Notes under the pieces: generated by a model | Seen by the model: the letters and a program-made list of their open reading frames with translations, nothing else | Databases searched by the model: none | What the model was told of the DNA's origin: nothing | DNA from: Polytrichum commune | Lineage: Eukaryota > Streptophyta > Polytrichopsida > Polytrichales > Polytrichaceae | NCBI GenBank assembly: GCA_950295325.1 | Contig: OX485807.1 | Span: 20,493,666 to 20,557,665, forward strand | Length of the DNA: 64,000 bases | Direction: 5' to 3' | Part shown: positions 38,371-48,092 of the stretch, piece after piece | Layout of the letters: each line of letters starts with the position of its first letter | How positions within the stretch are numbered: position 1 is the first letter of the stretch | Position numbers and translations under genes: made by a program

Positions 38371-39308
38371 TTAGTTTTGGGCTTTAATGGTGGCTTAACG
38401 CCTTGGAAGTTGGCGACTGATGAGAGGGGGTTAAGAAGCACATGCAAGAGAGAGTGTGTGTCACGATTTGACTTGTAAAGAAGCGAGCCATAAATATCCG
38501 AAAGGTGTGACGGACACTAGAAGTTCATTTCAAGGAACACTCAGCTTTGGTCATGAGTTGGTTCTTGTAGTTTCCCATTGGTTACTTTTTTATAAAAAGT
38601 CAATAGCTTCCTTCCATTTTCCAATCCCATGAGGTTTCTAATGAGGACACCCCGTCATCGCTATGTCGATGAAACCACCGGTTGCTCATCCAAGTGGGAA
38701 CCACATCCAACAAGTTGCATGTGTTTTTTCATCCACGCAAAGAGCATTTCATTCATAACCGCTGATTTTTGTGCATGAATGCACGAATCATGACGAGCAA
38801 TCTTAGAGAATTCATCATCTAGGAAAATTTGTGGCAAGGAGGATGATAAAAACTGAAGGATTGAGAGATAATGTCCAAACTTTTTGTGTCATTCATTGAA
38901 GTTAACTAAGAATGATTGATGGATTGAATCTGATTGGGTTTGATTTCTTATCTTTATGGTAGAGGTAAATTAAGAACTTGCATGGTTGCTTGCAAAATTG
39001 GTGTCTCACAAAAATCGATATGTGATCTTAGTCGGTCCTCCAACAAACTTTGAGCGATTTCCCATGTAGGAAAATATGCAGTGAAGTGGCCAAAACCTAG
39101 AGGAATCGGAGAAAATTGTCCACAACTTCCATGTGTACTTCATTGAAGACTATTGAAGGTTTGATTGGGTTTTGAGGTAGATGGTTCTAAGACCAACACC
39201 CTAAATTCTTTAGACAATTAATAGATATTCGTTCTAAGGATGTCCACCACCTTAATATCAAGTTTCCATGTTGTTTTTGGGTCATCTACTAGTAAAACTC
39301 AAAATTCC
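38371..39308. other. Spacer without supported genes
   Basis: No frames of note and no recognised element ends. Confidence 0.4.
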
Positions 39309-39310
39309 TA

Positions 39311-39596
39311 CTCCTTCGGTCGCAAAATGATTGTCCATGTTCCTAACTTTAACAAGATTAAGGCCCGCTGACCATTGACTGAGTAGTTGTAAGTATGATA
39401 CTTAAATTAGAAAACAACAACTACTCCATAACACCCCCTGAAGTTGCGGTGTCGAAAGACTTCTTGATGCTGAACGTTTGGTGCAAAAATATTTGACTTT
39501 CAACCTCAAGTTTCTAGCCGGGCAGATAAACCAGACAATCACTTTGGAACCAAAAAAAAGCTGGGAGATAGGACAATCGTTCTGAAACGGAGGAAG
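39311..39596. mobile_element. Stowaway-like MITE (Tc1/mariner type), 286 bp
   Basis: The ends are CTCCTTCGGTCGCAAAATGA and TTCTGAAACGGAGGAAG, with AATGATTGTCC facing GGACAATCG just inside. TA dinucleotides flank both sides (39309-39310 and 39597-39598). The CTCC(T/C)TC-GGTC...AAAA-type terminus and TA target are the hallmark of plant Stowaway elements. No coding capacity. Confidence 0.85.
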
Positions 39597-39952
39597 TATA
39601 ATTATACAAGTGAATCCAAATATAACATATTTTGGTGCATTGAAAACCCCATGTCAATTGCCAACTTTGAAAAACACTTAGATTTTGAATTCAATCATAT
39701 TATATCTATGCTCAACGCTTAAAGTGACGGTGTTATGATGAAGCATCCTTACATGATTAAACGCCCCACGAAAACAAACGGGCAGATGAAACCACCGCAC
39801 TCATGGACCGAATAACAAGAAACTCTTCACCGCTGCGGAGGAGTCAAATGTGAACACAAAAAACTTCCTGTTGACCGAGTGTGGTGCCATTGGGAAAAAA
39901 CCGGAGGTTAGTGATTTTAACGTTGGGAAATGGAGTGATTAAAACCCCTACA

Positions 39953-40209
39953 CGCCCGGGAGAGGGAATCATCGTATACAAGAGCATACTTCTCATCCAT
40001 CCAACATGAAAATCGGGACCCCTATAGGTTTATTGCCGATTCATCGCAATGTATTTTGAATTGGATGGATCCATGGTTTTTTTGAAGTTGTTTCTCGTGC
40101 CGAATCGACTAGAAATAGTGAACTCGCGGCTGCATGCGTTATGGTTAAGGGTTTTATGTTGGATGAATGAGAGGTATGCTTGTATGCAAGAATTCTCCTC
40201 TCTCCCTAA
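39953..40209. mobile_element. Foldback-type repeat with about 58-bp inverted arms
   Basis: The left arm (39953-40012) runs GAGAGGGAATCAT...TTCTCATCCATCCAACAT. The right arm (40150-40209) is its inverted copy, TGTTGGATGAATGAGAGGTATG...CTCCTCTCTCCC. The spacer is about 140 bp. Single arms occur at 36385-36432 and 44630-44690. Target duplication not identified. Confidence 0.6.
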
Positions 40210-43200
40210 ACGCCTGAGGGTTTTGAACAATTACAAGATTTGGTATAACAAGTATGGCTCTCTCTATGAAAGATATTAACTTTACGAAGGCAAAGTTTTT
40301 TCATGAAGGAGCAGCGCATAAATCTATATATATGGTTGGTGCTTAGAGTGAAGCTTACTATATTTGTTTTGGTATTATAAAAGGGTTGTCATTCGAAAAT
40401 ATCTTGTAAATATAATTTAGACCTTCTTTAGTCATAATTTTGCTACGACTTGTCATGACAAGGATATGACTACAAATATGTGGCGTCCTTAACTTTGACA
40501 AGGCATTCAAAATAAACAATTGGTCTAATTATGGTGGACAGTAGGCTCAACTAAGCCTCAACCTTCACTCTACCCTACAAAATCAAATAAAAGATTCCAA
40601 CCACATCGGAGCTACCCTTGAAACCCCAACCAATTTGCAAAGGTGAAAGAGAGAGAGAAAAAATGGTCTCTTAGGTGCTTAGGGATTGAACGTCCAACAT
40701 CCAGTCTGAGACCACACGTCATGTACAACTATTTTTTTTTGGGTATACCGATATTTGTAATAGAATTCTAAGAATTCCTAGTTCATAAGATGTGTGCTTT
40801 GGCACTATTATGGTAATGCACTATATATTTAATATGGCGTGGCATTAAGTGTCATGTGTCACCTTCTCTAGCTGTCAACCAATGATCTCAAAACATCAAT
40901 ATAGATCAACAATGGATCACATGTTATAGTGTAGTGGCTTGAAGGGTATCACCTTTGTCCCAATTCCTAGGATAAGGGCAGATGTACCACTTTCATCAAT
41001 GATACCATCTACCACATTCCTAGATATTGGATCAACGAAGTAGGTTTTGGGTGCTTACTACAATCAATGGCAAAGCAACACATGTCTAATCCTAGATTTA
41101 GTGGTCAGACCATGACAAGGTCATCCATCGCCAATGATATTGTGCGCCCTCACATCCAATCAGGGTTTGACATGTCAACAAAATTGACAACTAGTAAGAG
41201 AAGTAATCATAATATTTTGGTAAGAGAAATTGAGTTAATTACCTGGAGAGGCGGGGCTGCTTGGGCAGGCGATTCGCATACTGGCCACCAGAATCGTCGC
41301 CACTGGCACCGTACATCTATGTCCTTCTTCCGCCCGAAATTCCCGCCCGAAAATCCTGCCCGGGATTCTCAGCCGCCCGCTCCCAAATTCGAGTCCCCTT
41401 GTGACAATACAAATAAACGACACCCCCAAATGTGCGAATTCAAATTGCGGTGTCGACAAGAAGAAAAAGAAGAAAAAGAAGGCATGGATCTCATCACTAA
41501 TCACTTAACCATATCCATCATAATAATCTCTAGCCTTCGCCTCACGTTTAGGCCTCATCTACTCATGTGTGTCAAATTCCAATCAAATAAAAATTGAATG
41601 TGCTTCAAATGGTGTCACAAATTGGACTAACCCACCCATACTGCATATAACATGCGTGGCCGGATTTGGAGGCGTTGTAATTGCAATCAACAACTTAACA
41701 TAACATTGGGAATCCGGTCTCTTTTTAAATTGGGAAATGAACCTTTTCTCATACTCATATGTGAATCCATGTTCATGTTAAAAAAAAACAAATCAAAATT
41801 CTAAAACGATTCTATCTTAACTATGGAAAAGGGACAAGAAAGACATTTCACGGAATTAAGGTTACGAACAACGGAAGCATGATACAAAGACGTGACCCAA
41901 GAGCTCCACAAAATGTGCTACTTTATTTCTTTTCCGCGCCGTCAAATTATCCACCTTCATAATATATGTAATCATCCTCCACCTAGGTCTTCTTCAAATG
42001 TCCACAAGTTATTGTGCACATCAATCTACCACCAAACACAAAAGATGTGCCTCCAATGGCATCAAATCCTACCTCATTTAGCAGCTTCAAATCAATGCAA
42101 CTCACATAACATTATTCAACAGAGTAAGGGGTCTGCCTACATCATCAGGCTGACATTGTAGCATGGAGTGCAAAAATCGGCAAGATGATGTGATTATCTT
42201 CTTAGGATTCCGTGGCCTACCCAACCGAAGGTTAACTACTGTTATGCAAGCTCTCCAAAGTTCTTTGACTTGTTCATCACACTTCCATTCATGTACATAT
42301 CTGACTGGAGTCAAAGTCCTCCATGCTTCTCTATTGATACCACGTTGTACATGAATCATAACCCTATTGAGTTGCATGAAGCAATCTTCACATCAAATAC
42401 TCGTCGAAACTATGCTATTTTTTTTGTTCAAGGCCGATTGGATATTAAAGAAGAAGAAGAAGTCTATTGTCTAGCATGTTGTAATGTCCGTGTGTAGGAT
42501 GTAGAATGGCTAGCCGACCTAGGGGAGAGAGGGATAACTACCTTGGTGGTTATTTCCTAGGCTAGAAGGTAGGGTAGGAGGATGAAAGGGGGCTAGGTCC
42601 GGCCTAGCTTGGGAGGTTATAGTGAGAGAGAAGAATATGAGGAAAGAGGTCAAGGCCGTAGGAGTGAGGCTAGTTCATTGCCGGGGGTGAAAAAATATTT
42701 ATTCAATTGGAAGAAATCGTTTCATGAGACTAAGAAATCAACAATTTTCAAGGGTTTCATCACAAGTTTAAAAGTGACTTGAAAACAAGCAATGTCTTAT
42801 GCATTTGACAAAGACAACACAACAATGCATTTGGTTTGTTATTCTTACATCAAAGGTTTAAATTCTCCAAGATTTCGCCCTCATGGCTTCCAAGATATTG
42901 CATGTTGCCAATTTATCATTTATTATCAATCACTCATGCACAAGGATCACTGCTACGATGAGCAACATTTGTAAGAAATTTTGAGAAGGTCATTATAGAA
43001 TATTTTATTTATATGATTTAAAACCACGCCATGACACTTTAACATACTTTTTTTTACTTTTTTTTTGATTTATTAATTAATGCATGTTATATATAGACAT
43101 CTACACGCTTAAGACGTTGTTGCAAACCTTTTATCTCAAAAGAATAAGATCCTTTTTATCTAAGCTTGGAATGCACACATCTAGCTCCACCAATTAAAGA

Positions 43201-43317
43201 TTGGAGAGTTATTGTGGTGGTGGCTTCATTGTGGACGTTAACTTTATCTAAGAAAGGAGGGGAAGAGAGGTCACAAGAGGGAGTGGAGCTCATGGGGGCC
43301 AATGGAGAGAGGTAAGC
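40210..43317. other. Spacer without supported genes
   Basis: A minus-strand frame at 42377-42102 (91 codons, several Trp/Arg) looks somewhat protein-like and may be an element relic. No domain was recognised. A purine-rich AAG run lies at about 41458-41482. Confidence 0.4.
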
Positions 43318-43320
43318 TTA

Positions 43321-43443
43321 GGGTTAGTTTCCATGTAGGCCACTTGCCCACCAAAATTTTACTGAAAATGTAGATGCTAAGATGTGGAATCTACATTTCC
43401 ACTAGAATCCGGTGGGCGAGTGGCCCTCAGAGGAAACTAACCC
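43321..43443. mobile_element. Palindromic Tourist-like MITE, 123 bp
   Basis: The ends GGGTTAGTTTCC / GGAAACTAACCC are perfectly inverted. Inside them GGCCACTTGCCCACC faces GGTGGGCGAGTGGCC, then AAATGTAGAT faces ATCTACATTT, so nearly the whole element folds back on itself. TTA flanks both ends (43318-43320 and 43444-43446), the target size typical of PIF/Harbinger Tourist elements. Confidence 0.85.
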
Positions 43444-43484
43444 TTAGAGGAGCAACCAATGTCCAAGGAGATTTTTGGGCACAA

Positions 43485-43861
43485 GGTATGTGGGTGATAT
43501 TTCATTCCCTTTTCATGTTCTCCAACTTCTGCTGATTAGATTTACACAACTAAACTTGTGTTGCATTAGCAAATCTACGATGAAACGTATGCAAAATCGG
43601 ATAGAAAAACGGACCTCCCCTTATTTAGTTACGATTATTAGAACTGCATGTTTGTTGATTTCTTAAACGAATACATAGGTCCTCCCAATCGTGTTGACTA
43701 TTGAGTGCAAAACAATATTTACCATTCGAAAACGTATTCCAATCTTTTTGAAACATGTGTCTTTATGATGTTTACTCTTTGATTCTCACCGAACCACATA
43801 CCAATGAAATATAAGATAGGGATCCAATTAAGAAAAACGAACCACTTAAGACCCATCTACC
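43485..43861 (-). mobile_element. MITE family 1, copy C (377 bp)
   Basis: It begins GGTATGTGGGTGATATTTC and ends AAGACCCATCTACC followed by TTA. It is internally collinear with copies D and F. It lies about 40 bp from the palindromic element. Confidence 0.65.
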
Positions 43862-43904
43862 TTACGTCTTGTGATCTTTTCGGGGTTTTTCCTTTATAAA
43901 TTCC

Positions 43905-44030
43905 AGGCACATTCCATAGATTCCTCTAGAATGGTGAGTAATTTTCCTGAAGTCTTCCACTTCAACCGGTTATTTCTCAAACTTTACCGGTGCAGCCGTA
44001 ACTGGCGGCCGGTTCTCCCCGTTCATTGGG
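43905..44030 (-). repeat. Dispersed repeat family 3, copy 2 (inverted)
   Basis: Reverse-complemented, it matches 53578-53690: GGGGAGAACCGGC, GTTTGAGAAATAACCGGTTG, AGAGGAATCTAT. It contains AACCGGTT octamers. Confidence 0.7.
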
Positions 44031-45395
44031 AGAAACTCCTAACTTAGAGTGGTTCGGACACTGCCACCTGGCAGCCAGGTAGGGGTCTGCCACAACTAGC
44101 CAATGGGGATCCACTCCACTTTTTTCACTTATTCCTAGGCACGTAAAAAGGTCATCGCCCTATAACAGCAACAACTTCCATGCCATGCCATGCCGGCCGT
44201 TATAGCCCGAGAACATTTAGGCTTTGCCGACGTCGGCTCCCGAGTATTGGAGGGTCGTAAAGGGCCACGAGAGTACGATGTATGTGGATTGGAGGCCCTT
44301 CTTTCCAAACAATTTGATGTCGGAAATAGTTTCCAAGACCCCGAATTAGTCTAGCACGAAGCATTCGGAATGATAGAAACTGAAATTGGGTTTTAAAGTC
44401 CAGAATGATAAAAGGTTTGTTGGACTAGACGTACATCGAGATGGTGGCAAAGAGATCGATTCTCTCGAGGAAAAGATTGGAGTGGTCTCAGTAAGATGTA
44501 GGCTATTATCAACTTGATGGTCCAATTGGAAGAAAGACTTGAGACTACTTAGAGTTGCGTTCTAAAATAGGGAAGGGAACTTGTCTCTAATGGAGTTGTA
44601 GAGGGGACAGCCCAACACAAAGTGTGCCTCATGGATGGATGAATGAGAGGTACGCTCTACAATAATATTCCCCTCTCACCCCTCACGTCGGGTTCTGGGC
44701 AGTTTGTTAACAAGAAAATTACATCTCATGTTTCAAAGGTCCACTTGACCATTGTCCGTGTCAACACATTAGTAAGCAACTACATGATGGTCTCCTTCCA
44801 AAGAAAGAGGCCGCGTTTTAAGTACTCTAAAAAAATATACAATTGTTTGTCGAAAAGCTCATTGTACACATCCTAAGTGCTCCCCAGAAACAGGGATATC
44901 CTAGAATTAAAGATAAATTATGCTCATGTGATATGTGGTCCCACAAAACACAGCCAACGAACTTTGTAATGTTAATTTTTTGCAAAGGTTCAAAAACTAG
45001 TTATTCACTTACCCACCCGTATGTGTGAGAACACAACAATGAGATTGTTGTGGAGACATTTTCGACACATGAACTTCTATGGTATGTATCACAAATTCAC
45101 TTCATTTCAATTTCAATCCTTTGTCCATTGGATGGTTGACATTTTGACGGAGCTATAAATTTGACTCAAATTGTCCAATAGGAACATGTTGACATTACTC
45201 AAGATTGGAGACAACTTGGACATTTCGGTCACTTAATTTGTGCACACATTGGTTTTTTTCAATTTAAAACATGGAGTATCATTTGGGGGAGGATGTAAGT
45301 TTCTCTCACAATTTTTTGCAGGCTTTTAGTATTTTCTCAACAAATGAATTATTGTCTTGCACTTGGAACATAGATGAAATCTTATCCTCTTATAT
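44031..45395. other. Spacer with repeat fragments
   Basis: An arm of the foldback family lies at 44630-44690. A minus-two frame open from about 45304 to 45447 may be an upstream part of the interrupted ORF at 45396. Confidence 0.35.
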
Positions 45396-45493
45396 ATGGA
45401 AGGGTTTGCACTCTCCATGGTATCATTGGAGAATGGGCAAAGAGTGTTAGATAGCTTGAATGATAGGTTATCAAATGTATGTAGGTATTGTGA

Positions 45494-46800
45494 CATACAT
45501 GAAACACTAACAATCATTAATACGCTATATCCAAACGAACCCGCATACATATTTACCGACAGTCTCAATGTATTATACTTACTTAACACACAAATTAAAC
45601 ACCCCACACTTCACAATAGCCACCCCGACCAAATCACCCTCGTCACCATGGTACAACTACTTCAAAACCGGACACAACCAATCACACTATACAAAGTCAG
45701 AGCACACGTCAACATTTACGGCAACGAACAAGCAGACAAATTGGCAAAAGAAGGGCTAGAACTAGAGCACATAATTGCCATTCACCCACATGAGCATGCC
45801 CATGCTACCCCATACTACTACCAAAAGGACGTCTGGGCCTCAATGGAGGACGTCCCTAACAAAGGCCCCGTTAGATTCTTAGAAAAGCAAATAATAAAAT
45901 ATGATAGAGAAAATAACTTGGAAAACATGGCCACACAAACTCCTAACATGTACAAATGGACAGGGAACGCAGAAATAGACAAAGAATTATCTAATGAATT
46001 TTGGGAAAACCCAGAAATCTCAGATAAACAAAAATCATGCCTCATCAAATTCCGAACCGGAACTTATATGGGAAATGCTCGAAAACAACTGTTCTTCGGT
46101 AGACAAACATATCCATCTATCACATGCCCCATCTGCAATTCATACGAGCCGGATACATGGTTACATGTACTACTTACGTGTAAACAACAACATATACATT
46201 CACTCCACGTCAACAGACACAACAAAGCAGTATGGGAAATTAGGAAACTACTAATCTCATCCGAAAAATCCCGATGTTATATTCTCATGAATGCTGGCAC
46301 CTTCAATAACACACCCCAAGAAAACACTGTTCCCAATTGGCTACTCCCTTGCACATGCGGTACTCAAAGATGCCATTGTAACTCCAGATTTAGACCTGAC
46401 ATCCTTTGTGTTAGAGGATTACCATACCAAAACGACCCCCCCACAGACATAGACCCCAACCTCACCATACAATTCATCGAATTCACATATTGTAATGATA
46501 GATTCTCACCAGAAACACTCGAAGCAAAAAAATAACAAATATAGACCATTAATCGATAGTATCACTGCTAGAGGATGGAAAACCGACCCCCTTATTATAA
46601 TCACTGCAGGCGCCAGAGCCACTACCCACATTCCATCAATGAAGTCACTCGAAAATAAATTTAAAATACCTATGCCTACCATTAAAAATACCTTCAAAAA
46701 CATCAATACTATCGCTATAAAATATGCCATGTCTATCCTCCTCCACAAAAGAAGAATAGAAAACCACCAACCGCTACCCCAAACACTAGACCCCCCATAG
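45494..46800 (+). pseudogene. LINE polyprotein C-terminus: partial RNase H, zinc knuckle, restriction-like endonuclease; one frameshift
   Basis: The first module keeps RNase H signatures: the HETL helix, IFTDSLNVLYLL and GNEQADKLAKEG. The first catalytic Asp region has been lost by truncation. Next comes C-x2-C-x9-H-x4-C (CPIC...H...C, about 46122-46175), the zinc-knuckle type seen near the end of LINE proteins. Then RPDIL (about 46395), FIEFTYC and a K-x2-KY motif follow, matching the PD...(D/E)...K..KY arrangement of restriction-like endonucleases of R2/CRE/Dualen-type elements. The frame ends at TAA 46533, but the motif continues in the +1 frame to 46800. The shift falls in an A7 run at 46526-46532, where six A would keep the frame. 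RNase H together with a C-terminal endonuclease recalls Dualen/RandI-like elements, though the clade is not settled without the reverse transcriptase. Confidence 0.75.
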
Positions 46801-46977
46801 ATAAAACCATTAAAACCAACCATTATGGTCCTTGTTACTGGTGACTAGTGACTATAGTGTCTACTCTCGAAAGGGAGGAGTAGATCTGTACTTCCATACC
46901 TTTGTCCTGAGGGCATCGGATTGGGGGTGGATCGAACAGACACTTAATTCACGTCGGTCTCCTCCGGAGACCGAAGT

Positions 46978-46998
46978 TTTTCTTCTTCTTCTTCTTCT
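46978..46998. repeat. (TTC)n tail of the LINE
   Basis: TTC triplets run directly into the right target duplication, so they form the 3' tail of the inserted element. Confidence 0.85.
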
Positions 46999-47720
46999 TA
47001 GGTATTGTGAAGATGTTTATTCGAGCAACATTGCAACTAAGCAATGGTTAGACGAGCTTCTTCTTAAGTTTGTTGGTAAACACTTTGTTGGTTGATCCCT
47101 TTCACGTTCAATATTGGGGGCCAACATATGAGAGACTATATTTTTTTTGCTATCAAATATGCAAATTGGAATGTCGTTGTCATTTTATTTATCCCTTCTT
47201 TTTTTATGTTGCATGAGTGGATTTGTCACGGGTAGATCACTTAGTGCATTTTAAAAACGACGTGCGGCATAATATAGAGAGGATTAAAATCATTTGAAAT
47301 AAAAATTATAAAGGAATTCCAAATAAGGAAGGGGCCATTAAATGTAGACAATCCCATTATAAGTAAGTTAGATGAACATAAAACGTGGGCCATTATTTTT
47401 TTTTGTAAAATTAATATAGGGGCTGAAGATAAGGATCCTAGAAGGTATGTTTAGTATGATCTGTAAATGGGTTTAGGACTCACGGGGATGGACGACAATT
47501 GGGATTTCCGTCTGTCCAAAAATGGATGAAAAGGGAACGCGCCGTCGTTGGGGTCATCTTCCCCACGCCCGTTTGCAGATGGCTAGGGTTTCAATTTGCT
47601 TCGCGTTTTCGTCCATTGTGTTTTGGAGGTGCGTTTTCAGAGCTGGGTTTGGGTTTAGGTGCGTGCACACCTTGTTTGGTGTATTGATCTGCATCTACTG
47701 GGGCGGTTTACATTCGAATT

Positions 47721-48092
47721 ATGGCAATCCAAATCAAGATGTGGACCATGGAGGGGGAATTTGTTGTGCCGCAGTATTTCAGCAAAGTCAAAGTATTGGA
47801 GGAGGAAACATACGCCTCCCTTAGGGTTCGTTTGGAGGAGAAATTTGCGTTGGAGTGGCCATTTCAGTTTTGGGACAATGAAAATAGGTGTAGAATCCGG
47901 CAAAAGATGGAGGGTTTGAACGATGTAGTAAGTGATGTGTATGTCCTGCCATTGCAATGTGAAGTCCAGGAGGCCCCTAAACGGCGTCGTCTTGATGATG
48001 GGACTCATGTAGTAGATCGTAGTCTCCAAGAAGTGGCCGATTTCCCGGAAATAGAAAACCCCAGCCGCACGTGGTGCACAAAAATGCCTTAG
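47721..48092 (+). CDS. Orphan ORF, 123 aa
   Basis: A single open frame with a start in reasonable context, preceded by a GC-richer 5' stretch (47490-47720) with another small frame. The protein has a charged N-terminal part with the segments FALEWPFQFWD and CRIRQKMEGLNDV, then a basic PKRRRLDDG segment that could be a nuclear signal, and an acidic end. Codon use looks coding-like (few rare stops around it, balanced amino acids including Trp and Cys). I do not recognise the family. It may be a complete small gene, a first exon, or an element-derived frame. Confidence 0.45.
   Translation: MAIQIKMWTMEGEFVVPQYFSKVKVLEEETYASLRVRLEEKFALEWPFQFWDNENRCRIRQKMEGLNDVVSDVYVLPLQCEVQEAPKRRRLDDGTHVVDRSLQEVADFPEIENPSRTWCTKMP

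Larger units (their letters stand above)
45494..46998 (+). mobile_element. 5'-truncated LINE insertion, 1505 bp, with 12-bp target duplication
   Basis: TAGGTATTGTGA occurs exactly at 45482-45493 and again at 46999-47010. Between them is the 3' part of a non-LTR retrotransposon, ending in a (TTC)n tail at about 46978-46998. Coding similarity begins immediately inside the left duplication, as expected for 5' truncation during target-primed reverse transcription. Confidence 0.9.
45396..47095 (+). pseudogene. Reading frame split by a LINE insertion
   Basis: The frame from Met 45396 runs to the target site at 45482-45493. If the LINE and one copy of the 12-bp duplication are left out, the same frame continues at 47011 and stays open to a stop at 47093-47095, about 60 codons in total. 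The joined frame is acidic-to-neutral with no domain I recognise. A neighbouring frame (45304-45447) is open upstream, so the host sequence may already have carried a frameshift. It may be an older element or a gene fragment. Confidence 0.45.

Noticed and set aside
41067-41597. 176-codon plus-strand frame
   Set aside because: Its composition changes abruptly and ends in a low-complexity Glu/Lys run from an AAG repeat; no domain.
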